Assembly (NCBI GenBank): GCA_900753975.1
Contig: CAAEBC010000069.1
Location: 1-5,138 of the forward strand
Direction of reading: 5' to 3'
DNA from: Clostridia bacterium
Lineage (GTDB): Bacteria > Bacillota > Clostridia > TANB77 > UBA1234
Length of the DNA stretch: 5,138 bases
Shown: positions 1 through 5,138 of the stretch, piece after piece
Layout of the letters: the number at the start of each line of letters is the position of its first letter
Numbering within the stretch: position 1 is the first letter of the stretch
The notes under the pieces: model-generated
What the model saw: the letters and a program-made list of their open reading frames with translations, nothing else
What the model was told of the DNA's origin: nothing
Databases searched by the model: none
Program-made: the position numbers and the translations under genes

Positions 1-249
1 AATATGTGTATGCTTGCACATGGAAGAAATCTAAACAAAGGTAAGGTTGATATGGTCGAAACATTTGACCAAATATTTCGGTCAGGTTTAGAGGCAAAAT
101 TGGACAACATTTTTGAAATCGATCGATATCGAATTCGAAGATATGTTGATTACACAGGCAAAGCAATTGTCATTATCAAAAAAATCGAACCAAATATCCC
201 AGAACGCAAAGTACAAATAAACACTTTGTATGATCCGATAGAGTTATAA
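1..249 (+). CDS. Small unrecognised protein, possibly partial at its 5' end
   Basis: The frame is open from the first base of the window to a TAA at 247-249, so the gene may begin upstream. In-window ATG codons lie at 4, 13 and 52. The ATG at 52 has the best ribosome binding site, AAGG at 43-46 with a 5-nt gap, and would give a 65-residue protein starting MVETFDQIF. The product is soluble-looking and charged, with a basic-aromatic patch (DRYRIRRY) in the middle, a short beta-like stretch (KAIVIIKK), and no signal peptide, membrane segment or known motif. I do not recognise the family and assign no function. Five of six arginines from position 52 on use CGN codons, while the neighbouring genes use AGA almost exclusively. 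This hints at a different origin, though the sample is small. A strong terminator directly downstream supports a real transcribed gene. The true start is uncertain. Confidence 0.5.
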   Translation, partial: NMCMLAHGRNLNKGKVDMVETFDQIFRSGLEAKLDNIFEIDRYRIRRYVDYTGKAIVIIKKIEPNIPERKVQINTLYDPIEL

Positions 250-255
250 CTCCTT

Positions 256-288
256 ACAGGTGTAGAATTATATTTCTGCACCTGTTTT
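256..288 (+). terminator. Intrinsic terminator of the first small gene
   Basis: ACAGGTG at 256-262 pairs with CACCTGT at 279-285. The stem continues through a T-G wobble (263/278) and AGAA/TTCT (264-267/274-277), giving 12 pairs around a 6-nt loop. A T-run at 285-288 follows. It lies only 6 nt after the stop codon of the upstream frame, so that transcript should end before the rpsO promoter. Confidence 0.88.
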
Positions 289-315
289 AAAATTTAATAA
301 AATAACACTAAACTC

Positions 316-344
316 TTGCTTTTATTGGCAAAATATGCTATTAT
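316..344 (+). promoter_or_regulatory. rpsO promoter, extended -10 type
   Basis: The -35 is TTGCTT (316-321) and the -10 is TATTAT (339-344), with an ideal 17-nt spacer. TG at 336-337, one base before the -10, makes an extended -10 that can compensate for the imperfect -35. An A/T-rich stretch at about 286-305 just upstream could act as an UP element. The predicted start is near 351, giving a leader of about 104 nt ahead of rpsO. Confidence 0.75.
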
Positions 345-350
345 ATAAAA

Positions 351-454
351 GGTATCGCTTAAAGATACCAAATATACCTTTTACTTAGTTTTAGGGGATA
401 ACACTCCAAACTAAAACTCAGCTTAAGGCAAATAAAATATAGGAGGAAAATAAA
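351..454 (+). promoter_or_regulatory. Structured rpsO 5' leader, candidate S15 autoregulatory RNA
   Basis: Two hairpins are visible. GGTATC (351-356) pairs with GATACC (364-369) around a 7-nt loop. AGTTTTAG (387-394) pairs with CTAAAACT (411-418), with an inner GGA/TCC (396-398/405-407) beyond an asymmetric internal loop containing AAA (408-410). Two alternatives exist: GGTAT (351-355) can instead pair with ATACC at 374-378, and CTTAA (358-362) can pair with TTAAG (423-427) to enclose the second hairpin. CTCC (404-407) inside that hairpin is complementary to GGAG (442-445) of the ribosome binding site, which would allow a pseudoknot that hides it. S15 is known to repress its own mRNA through different leader structures in several bacterial phyla. 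That this leader does so is inference; I did not match it to a described class. Confidence 0.5.
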
Positions 455-718
455 ATGACAAAGGAAAGAAAACAAGAAATCATTGAAACTTATAAAAGAG
501 ATGAAAAAGATACTGGTTCTCCAGAAGTTCAAATAGCTCTTTTAACAGAAAGAATCAATGAATTAACAGCTCATTTAAAAGTTCATATGAAAGATAATCA
601 TTCAAGAAGAGGACTTTTAAAAATGGTAGGTGCAAGAAGAAACTTACTTAACTACTTAGCTAAAAAAGATGTTCAAAGATATAGAGACATCGTTGAAAAA
701 TTAGGATTAAGAAAATAA
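455..718 (+). CDS. rpsO: 30S ribosomal protein S15
   Basis: This 87-residue protein is full length for S15 (about 88-89 residues). S15 is a primary binder of the 16S rRNA central domain at the helix 20/21/22 junction. It nucleates platform assembly and takes part in a bridge to the 50S subunit. Family signatures are clear: TGSPEVQIALLTERI (20-34), HMKDNHSRRGLL (44-55) and the C-terminal DIVEKLGLRK. Residues H40, D47 and S50 correspond to those that read the G-U/G-C motif of helix 22 in E. coli. The ATG at 455 is set by a near-perfect AGGAGG at 441-446 with an 8-nt gap. The gene has its own promoter and a structured leader, and a hairpin follows the stop by 5 nt. The order rpsO then pnp is widely conserved in bacteria. 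Arginines are all AGA, as in pnp. Confidence 0.98.
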   Translation: MTKERKQEIIETYKRDEKDTGSPEVQIALLTERINELTAHLKVHMKDNHSRRGLLKMVGARRNLLNYLAKKDVQRYRDIVEKLGLRK

Positions 719-723
719 TTTAC

Positions 724-761
724 AATTTGGACGTTTTGCTTTCATGCCAAACGTCCAAATT
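724..761 (+). terminator. rpsO-pnp intergenic hairpin, probable attenuating terminator
   Basis: AATTTGGACGTTT (724-736) is perfectly complementary to 749-761, giving a 13-bp stem around a 12-nt loop. It starts 5 nt after the rpsO stop. Only three Ts (760-762) follow before GCG, so the U-tract is poor. Termination is probably partial, and the structure could equally protect the rpsO 3' end or act as a processing site between rpsO and pnp. Confidence 0.6.
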
Positions 762-824
762 TGCGAATATTATCTTAGTTAAAAAGGAAAAATATTAAGG
801 TATTAAAAGCAATAAAAATTAGAA

Positions 825-896
825 AGTAGCTTGTATCATGTGCTACTAAATATAGCATATAATAGAGGTTACGCTAATTTTCATATTGCTTATAAT
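825..896 (+). promoter_or_regulatory. Possible pnp promoter region
   Basis: The AT-rich spacer between the rpsO hairpin and pnp contains two perfect -10 boxes, TATAAT at 858-863 and at 891-896. Neither has a convincing -35 at 16-18 nt. The nearest candidate to the first, TTGTAT at 831-836, is 21 nt away. A 6-bp inverted repeat (AGTAGC 825-830, GCTACT 842-847) surrounds that TTGTAT. A pnp promoter here is plausible, but which box is used is unclear, and readthrough from rpsO may also supply the transcript. Confidence 0.35.
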
Positions 897-924
897 ATAA
901 ATAAAATAAAAAGGAGAAAAATTT

Positions 925-3048
925 ATGTTTAAAAAATACGAAACACAATTAGCAGGAAGAACTTTATCAATTGAAACAGGAAAAATTGCAGAACTTGCAA
1001 ACGGAAATGTAGTAGTACGTTATGGAGAGACAGTTGTTATGGTGAACGTAACAGCAGCAAAAGAACCAAAAGAGGGAATAGACTTTTTCCCATTATCAGT
1101 AGATTATGAAGAAAAACTATATGCAGTAGGTAAAATCCCAGGAGGATTTACAAAAAGAGAAGGAAAACCAGCAGATAAAGCTATATTAACATCAAGAGCA
1201 ATTGACAGACCTTTAAGACCATTATTTCCAAAAGATTTTAGAAATGATACATGTGTTGTAGCAACTGTATTATCAGTAGATCCAGACAATAGTCCAGAAG
1301 TATGTGCTATGATCGGTGCATCAGCTGCACTTTCTATATCAGACATTCCATTTGGAGGTCCTACAGCAGCAGTAGCAGTTGGATATGTTGATGACCAAAT
1401 AGTTATAAACCCAACACTAGCACAAAGAGAAAAAAGCAGATTAACATTAACAGTAGCAGGAACACTTGAAAAAATCACTATGATAGAAGCTGGTGCTGAC
1501 GAAATACCAAATGATACAATGCTTGAAGCAATTAAAACAGCACATGAAGAAATCAAAAAAATATGTAACTTTATTTCTGACATCAAAGCAGAAATAGGAA
1601 AACCAAAATTTGAATACAAATCATTTGCAACAGATCCAGAAGTATATAACGAAATAGTAGCAAACTTCAAAGACAGAATGTATCAAGATGTACAAGCTAC
1701 AGATAAAACTGTAAGAGATGCAAACATTGAAAAAATCACAGAAGATATTACAGCATATTTTGTAGAAAAGTACGGAGAAGAAGCTGCAGAAGAAAAGAAA
1801 ACAGATATTGCAGACAGCGTACATGACTTAGAAAAAGCTTGTGTAAGAGAAATGATTCTAGAAGAACATAAACGTCCAGATGGAAGAAAAATAGACGAAA
1901 TAAGACCACTTTCATGTGAAGTAGGTGTACTTCCAAGAGTACATGGTAGTGCAATATTTACAAGAGGCCAAACTCAAGTAATGTCTATTGTAACATTAGG
2001 AACAAATAGTGAAGCACAAGAATTAGACGGTTTAGATGAAGAAACAACAAAAAGATATATGCATCAATATAACTTCCCAGCATATAGTGTTGGTGAAGCA
2101 AGAACATCAAGAGGACCAGGCAGAAGAGAAATTGGACATGGTGCTTTAGCAGAAAAAGCATTAGTACCAGTTATTCCATCAGAAGAAGAATTCCCTTATG
2201 CTATAAGAGTTGTATCAGAAGTATTATCTTCAAATGGTTCAACATCACAAGCAAGTATTTGTGGAAGCACATTAGCACTAATGGATGCAGGTGTTCCAAT
2301 TAAAAAGCCAGTAGCAGGTATTTCAACAGGATTAGTTACAGACAAGAATGATCCAAGCAGATACATTATGCTTACAGATATTCAAGGAATTGAAGACTTC
2401 TTTGGAGATATGGATTTCAAAGTTGGTGGAACAAAAGATGGAATTACTGCTATACAAGTTGACATTAAAATAGATGGACTAACATATGATATAATTAAGG
2501 AAGCTTTCGAAAGAACAAAAGTAGCAAGAGATTATATCTTAGATAATATAATGTTACCAGTTATAAGCGAACCAAGAAAAGAAGTTTCTAAATATGCACC
2601 AAAAATCATGATGGCAAACATATGCAAAGACAAAATAAAAGATGTTATCGGACCTGGTGGAAAAATGATTAACAAAATCATTGACGAGACAGGAGTTAAA
2701 ATTGATATAAATGATGACGGAAAAGTATGCGTATATGCTAATGACTCAGAAAGTGGTAAAAAAGCTATGGATATGATTTTAGATATAGCTAAAATTATTG
2801 AAGTTGGTGGAATTTATGATGGAAAAGTAACAAGAATTATGCCATTCGGAGCATTTGTTGATATTGGTGGTGGAAATGAGGGTCTATTACACATTTCTAA
2901 AATATCAAGTAAAAGAGTAGAAAAAGTTGAAGATGTTTTAAGTGTTGGAGACGAAGTAACAGTTAAAGTTTCTGAAATTGATAACCAAGGAAGAATTAAT
3001 TTAAACATGAAAGACTTAGAAGCAGGAAATACCGAAGAAAAAGAATAA
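925..3048 (+). CDS. pnp: Polynucleotide phosphorylase (PNPase)
   Basis: PNPase is a cytoplasmic trimer that degrades RNA 3'-to-5' using phosphate and releases nucleoside diphosphates; it can also add 3' tails. The protein has 707 residues, normal for the family. In order: RNase PH-like domain 1 (about 10-145), an all-helical linker (about 235-310), catalytic RNase PH-like domain 2 (about 315-545), a KH domain (about 555-620, GPGG loop at 576-579) and an S1 domain (about 626-697, ending just before a short acidic tail). The RNA-gripping loop equivalent to the E. coli FFRR is FTKR at 75-78. The phosphate-binding segment SNGSTSQAS (436-444) is in the form usual for Firmicutes. D491, D497 and K499 in the DFFGDMDFK stretch align with catalytic D486, D492 and K494 of E. 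coli. The start at 925 follows AAGGAG (911-916) by 8 nt. All catalytic residues are present, so it should be active. RNase E-type partners cannot be judged here. Confidence 0.98.
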   Translation: MFKKYETQLAGRTLSIETGKIAELANGNVVVRYGETVVMVNVTAAKEPKEGIDFFPLSVDYEEKLYAVGKIPGGFTKREGKPADKAILTSRAIDRPLRPLFPKDFRNDTCVVATVLSVDPDNSPEVCAMIGASAALSISDIPFGGPTAAVAVGYVDDQIVINPTLAQREKSRLTLTVAGTLEKITMIEAGADEIPNDTMLEAIKTAHEEIKKICNFISDIKAEIGKPKFEYKSFATDPEVYNEIVANFKDRMYQDVQATDKTVRDANIEKITEDITAYFVEKYGEEAAEEKKTDIADSVHDLEKACVREMILEEHKRPDGRKIDEIRPLSCEVGVLPRVHGSAIFTRGQTQVMSIVTLGTNSEAQELDGLDEETTKRYMHQYNFPAYSVGEARTSRGPGRREIGHGALAEKALVPVIPSEEEFPYAIRVVSEVLSSNGSTSQASICGSTLALMDAGVPIKKPVAGISTGLVTDKNDPSRYIMLTDIQGIEDFFGDMDFKVGGTKDGITAIQVDIKIDGLTYDIIKEAFERTKVARDYILDNIMLPVISEPRKEVSKYAPKIMMANICKDKIKDVIGPGGKMINKIIDETGVKIDINDDGKVCVYANDSESGKKAMDMILDIAKIIEVGGIYDGKVTRIMPFGAFVDIGGGNEGLLHISKISSKRVEKVEDVLSVGDEVTVKVSEIDNQGRINLNMKDLEAGNTEEKE

Positions 3049-3061
3049 ATATTAAGATTTA

Positions 3062-3086
3062 ATTAAAATGGTTGAATTATTTTAAT
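3062..3086. repeat. Perfect AT-only inverted repeat across the -35 element
   Basis: ATTAAAAT (3062-3069) is the exact reverse complement of ATTTTAAT (3079-3086), separated by 9 nt that contain most of the -35 box (3072-3077). With no G or C in the stem and no T-run at a useful position, it is unlikely to terminate pnp transcription. It could be a regulator site, or chance in AT-rich DNA. Confidence 0.35.
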
Positions 3087-3100
3087 GACATGTATATAAT
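3072..3100 (+). promoter_or_regulatory. Promoter of the glycosyltransferase gene
   Basis: TTGAAT (3072-3077) and a perfect TATAAT (3095-3100) are separated by exactly 17 nt, a strong sigma-A-like match. Transcription would start near 3107, leaving a leader of about 24 nt that carries the ribosome binding site. This argues that the glycosyltransferase is expressed independently of pnp. Readthrough from pnp is also possible because no GC-rich terminator lies between them. Confidence 0.75.
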
Positions 3101-3130
3101 AAGTCTAGAAATTAAGAAAAGGAGAAAAAC

Positions 3131-4381
3131 ATGGAATACTTATATATTGTTCAACAGGCATTAGTATGGATTATAACAATATTTTGGTTGTACCAATTAG
3201 CAATTAGTGTATGTTCACTAGTAAAATTAAAAGATAAACCAATGCTTGTAAACAAAAATCATCGTTTTATGGCAATCATTCCAGCCCATAACGAAGAAAA
3301 TGTAGTAACAGAATTAATAGAAAGTTTAAAAGCTCAAGACTATCCAAAAGAGTTATTAGACATATATGTAATTGCAGATAACTGTACAGATAGAACAGCA
3401 GACGTTGCGAGAGCAGCAGGAGCAATTGTATATGAAAGATTTGACCCAAGCAAAAAAACAAAAGGATATGCATTAAACTGGTTTTTGAGACAAAAAATTG
3501 ATGAAAATGCACCATATGATGCATTCTGCATATTTGATGCAGATAATGTTGCAGACAAAAACTTTATCAAAAATATGAATAAAAAACTTTGTCAAGGTGA
3601 AGATGTAGTTCAAGGATACAGAGATATTAAAAATCCAACAGATAACTGGATTACAGCAGGATATGCAATATTCTATTGGACAATGAACCGTTTTTATCAT
3701 TTAGCTAGATACAATGTAGGTCTTTCACCATTAATCAATGGTACAGGATTTATGGTTAAGTTTGATGTAGTAAAACCAGAAGGCTGGATTACAAAAACTC
3801 TAACTGAAGATATTGAGTTCTCACTAAAAAGAATAATTAAAGGTAAAAAATTAGGATGGGCAGTAGATGCAGTAGTTTATGATGAACAACCTTTAGGATT
3901 TAAACAAAGTTGGAAACAAAGAACAAGATGGACAGTTGGACATATGCAATGTATAAAAGAATATACAAAACCATTAGCGTTAGCAGTTAAAGAACACAAA
4001 ACAATAATGAACTTTGATGGATTTTTATACATTATAGGAAGTATACCAATGTTTATACTTACACTTGTATTACTACTAATAAATGTTATTATGTACGCAG
4101 GAGATGGAATGACAAGCATGGACTTAGCTATGAATATGTTAAGATATGTAATACCAACATTCCTATTACCAATTGGAACGGCAGTACTAATAATGTTATT
4201 AGATAAAAGACCTATCAAGCCAATGATTAAAGGACTATTATGCTATCCATTATTCTTAGGCTCATGGATCGCTATAAACTTTAAATGTTTATTCAAACGT
4301 GACACTACATGGGAAAAAATTGAACACGTTAGAAAAATTGCTATTCATGAAGTAGCAGAAACAGAAAAAGTTCAAAGTTAA
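3131..4381 (+). CDS. Membrane-bound family 2 glycosyltransferase, processive type
   Basis: This 416-residue GT2 enzyme probably moves a sugar from a nucleotide-sugar donor onto a growing chain or lipid at the inner face of the membrane. One N-terminal membrane segment (about 8-31) is followed by a cytoplasmic GT-A domain. Visible motifs are the nucleotide-binding start IIPAHNEENVV (49-59), DNCTD (83-87), the metal-binding DAD (136-138), TED (225-227, D227 the likely base) and QRTRW (263-267). The last is the QxxRW signature of processive enzymes such as cellulose, chitin, hyaluronan and poly-N-acetylglucosamine synthases. Three further membrane segments follow (about 297-321, 335-357, 366-383), then a charged tail. 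The start at 3131 has AAAAGGAG at 3117-3124 with a 6-nt gap. The gene has its own promoter and terminator and ends in tandem TAA codons. Sugar and polymer cannot be told from sequence alone, and no partner export or modification genes are visible here. Confidence 0.92.
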   Translation: MEYLYIVQQALVWIITIFWLYQLAISVCSLVKLKDKPMLVNKNHRFMAIIPAHNEENVVTELIESLKAQDYPKELLDIYVIADNCTDRTADVARAAGAIVYERFDPSKKTKGYALNWFLRQKIDENAPYDAFCIFDADNVADKNFIKNMNKKLCQGEDVVQGYRDIKNPTDNWITAGYAIFYWTMNRFYHLARYNVGLSPLINGTGFMVKFDVVKPEGWITKTLTEDIEFSLKRIIKGKKLGWAVDAVVYDEQPLGFKQSWKQRTRWTVGHMQCIKEYTKPLALAVKEHKTIMNFDGFLYIIGSIPMFILTLVLLLINVIMYAGDGMTSMDLAMNMLRYVIPTFLLPIGTAVLIMLLDKRPIKPMIKGLLCYPLFLGSWIAINFKCLFKRDTTWEKIEHVRKIAIHEVAETEKVQS

Positions 4382-4387
4382 TAAATA

Positions 4388-4422
4388 CGGCAAGAAAGGT
4401 TAAACTTTTCTTGCCGCTTTTT
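4388..4422 (+). terminator. Intrinsic terminator of the glycosyltransferase gene
   Basis: CGGCAAGAAA (4388-4397) pairs perfectly with TTTCTTGCCG (4407-4416). The stem gains a G-T wobble (4398/4406) and a G-C pair (4399/4405) around a 5-nt loop. Five Ts follow at 4418-4422. It begins 6 nt after the stop codon and is a textbook factor-independent terminator. Confidence 0.93.
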
Positions 4423-4459
4423 GAGTGACTTTGGAGATGGAGTCAAAACTCACCTTTTT
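4422..4459 (+). terminator. Second, weaker hairpin with T-run
   Basis: TGAGT (4422-4426) pairs with ACTCA (4448-4452), and GACT (4427-4430) with AGTC (4441-4444), leaving an AAA bulge (4445-4447) and a 10-nt loop. CC and five Ts (4455-4459) follow. It may act as a backup terminator after the stronger one. The bulge and long loop make it weak, and it shares its first base with the previous U-tract. Confidence 0.4.
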
Positions 4460-4515
4460 GCATAAAAATTTAGACTAAGAAATAGTTTATAAAGTAGTAA
4501 AAGAGAGGTAAAACT

Positions 4516-5138
4516 ATGGAAAAACAAAGGGAGAAAAATATGCTTAAAATTTTGATAATTATAATATTAATATTATGTGCACTTATTGGAATAATGATGT
4601 TGTCAATAAACTTTTATGTGGTAAATAAAACCAAAAGTAAAATAGTAACAGAAAAACAAGCAAAAGAGTTAGAAAATGTAGATTGCATTTTAGTATTAGG
4701 TGCAGGAATATGGGGAGATAAACCAAGTCCAATGCTAGAAGATAGACTATTACAAGGGATTACACTATATAATAATCAAACTTCTTCAAAAATAATAATG
4801 AGTGGAGACCATGGAAAGGAAGAATATGACGAAGTAAATGTTATGAAAGATTTTGCAATTGAGAAAGGTGTAAAATCAGAAGATATATTCATGGATCATG
4901 CAGGTTTTTCTACTTATGATAGTGTATATCGTGCAAAAGAAATTTTTAAAGCTCAAAAAATAATAATTGTTACACAAAAATATCATTTACATAGAGCTTT
5001 ATATGTAGCTGAAAAACTAGGAATAGAGGCATATGGAGTAGCGTCAAATCCAAGAGAGTATAGAGGACAAGTTGTAAGAGAATTAAGAGAAGTCTTAGCA
5101 AGAGATAAAGATTTCTTTAAATGTATAATTAAACCAGA
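4516..5138 (+). CDS. SanA/YdcF-type DUF218 membrane protein, 3' end cut by the window
   Basis: At least 207 residues are encoded before the window ends without a stop codon. A short basic N-terminus leads into one membrane segment (about 10-36), placing the rest outside the cytoplasm. The DUF218 domain follows with its usual motifs: LVLGAG (59-64), PSPMLEDRL (70-78), IIMSGD (93-98), DEVNVM (105-110), STYDSV (132-137) and VTQKYHLHRA (152-161). Relatives include E. coli SanA, linked to vancomycin exclusion and envelope integrity, and YdcF and ElyC. The biochemical activity of the family is not well settled. Comparison with SanA (about 240 residues) suggests only a few tens of residues are missing. 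The ATG at 4516 has GAGAGG (4503-4508) 7 nt upstream; an in-frame ATG at 4540 is also possible. The strong terminator before it implies its own promoter, but I see no convincing one at 4460-4500, only TATAAA at 4488-4493 without a good -35. Confidence 0.88.
   Translation, partial: MEKQREKNMLKILIIIILILCALIGIMMLSINFYVVNKTKSKIVTEKQAKELENVDCILVLGAGIWGDKPSPMLEDRLLQGITLYNNQTSSKIIMSGDHGKEEYDEVNVMKDFAIEKGVKSEDIFMDHAGFSTYDSVYRAKEIFKAQKIIIVTQKYHLHRALYVAEKLGIEAYGVASNPREYRGQVVRELREVLARDKDFFKCIIKP
4526..4533 (+). promoter_or_regulatory. Second ribosome binding site inside the DUF218 gene
   Basis: AAAGGGAG at 4526-4533 sits 6 nt before an in-frame ATG at 4540 (codon 9). It looks at least as good as the site serving the ATG at 4516. 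Starting at 4540 would remove the charged prefix MEKQREKN and give MLKILIII, a compact membrane anchor. Either or both starts may be used. Confidence 0.45.

Noticed and set aside
119..136. Cluster of palindromes (TCGATCGA, TCGATATCGA, GAATTC)
   Set aside because: They arise from repeated CGA arginine codons encoding DRYRIRR. There is no matching half-site elsewhere in the window to suggest a recombination or regulator site.
394..407. A G-U/G-C tandem in the rpsO leader hairpin mimicking the S15 site in 16S helix 22
   Set aside because: One register places G396-C406 next to G397-U405, but the strand order is opposite to that of the 16S motif, and a register with three Watson-Crick pairs is more stable. 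I therefore do not claim rRNA mimicry.
1104..1670. 188-codon open frame on the - strand inside pnp
   Set aside because: It lies wholly within a certain gene, has no ribosome binding site or family motifs, and its Ser/Ile/Val-rich composition is what the A-ending codons of pnp produce on the opposite strand.
1621..1954. Overlapping - strand frames rich in Phe, Leu and Cys inside pnp
   Set aside because: They are antisense shadows of the Glu/Lys-rich linker region (GAA and AAA read as TTC and TTT). The apparent membrane character is an artefact.
3049..3090. Terminator directly after pnp
   Set aside because: The only stem there is AT-only and overlaps the next promoter's -35, with no T-run in the right place.
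3276..4218. Several - strand frames inside the glycosyltransferase gene
   Set aside because: The sense strand encodes a complete enzyme with all expected motifs, and the antisense frames have no start signals or recognisable domains.

Overview
The window comes from an AT-rich, low-GC Gram-positive bacterium, most likely a member of the Clostridia. This rests on the strong A/T bias at third codon positions (arginine is almost always AGA), purine-rich AGGAGG-type ribosome binding sites, sigma-A-like promoters, PNPase motifs in their Firmicutes form, and the rpsO-pnp gene pair. The species cannot be named from the sequence. All genes read on the + strand.

Layout. (1) Positions 1-249 hold the end of a small unrecognised reading frame that may start before the window. 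A strong intrinsic terminator at 256-288 closes it. Its codon use differs clearly from the rest of the window. (2) An extended -10 promoter at 316-344 drives rpsO (ribosomal protein S15, 455-718) through a leader of about 104 nt. The leader can form hairpins and is a good candidate for S15 autoregulation. (3) A 13-bp hairpin at 724-761 separates rpsO from pnp (polynucleotide phosphorylase, 925-3048). Between them lies an AT-rich region with possible promoter elements. (4) After pnp there is no GC-rich terminator. A good promoter at 3072-3100 serves a membrane-bound, processive-type family 2 glycosyltransferase (3131-4381), followed by a strong terminator (4388-4422) and a weaker second hairpin. 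(5) A membrane-anchored SanA/YdcF-type DUF218 protein starts at 4516 (or 4540) and runs off the window end.

How the genes fit together. rpsO and pnp form a conserved RNA-metabolism pair (30S subunit assembly and 3'-to-5' RNA decay). The two downstream genes look like cell-envelope functions: polysaccharide or glycolipid synthesis at the membrane, and an envelope-integrity protein. Promoters and terminators suggest they are separate transcription units, so the link between the two halves is adjacency rather than a shared operon.

I looked for an unusual system on both strands and found no CRISPR array, tRNA, rRNA, insertion sequence or defence module. The points most worth checking are the rpsO leader RNA, the compositionally odd small frame at the start, and the unresolved product of the glycosyltransferase.
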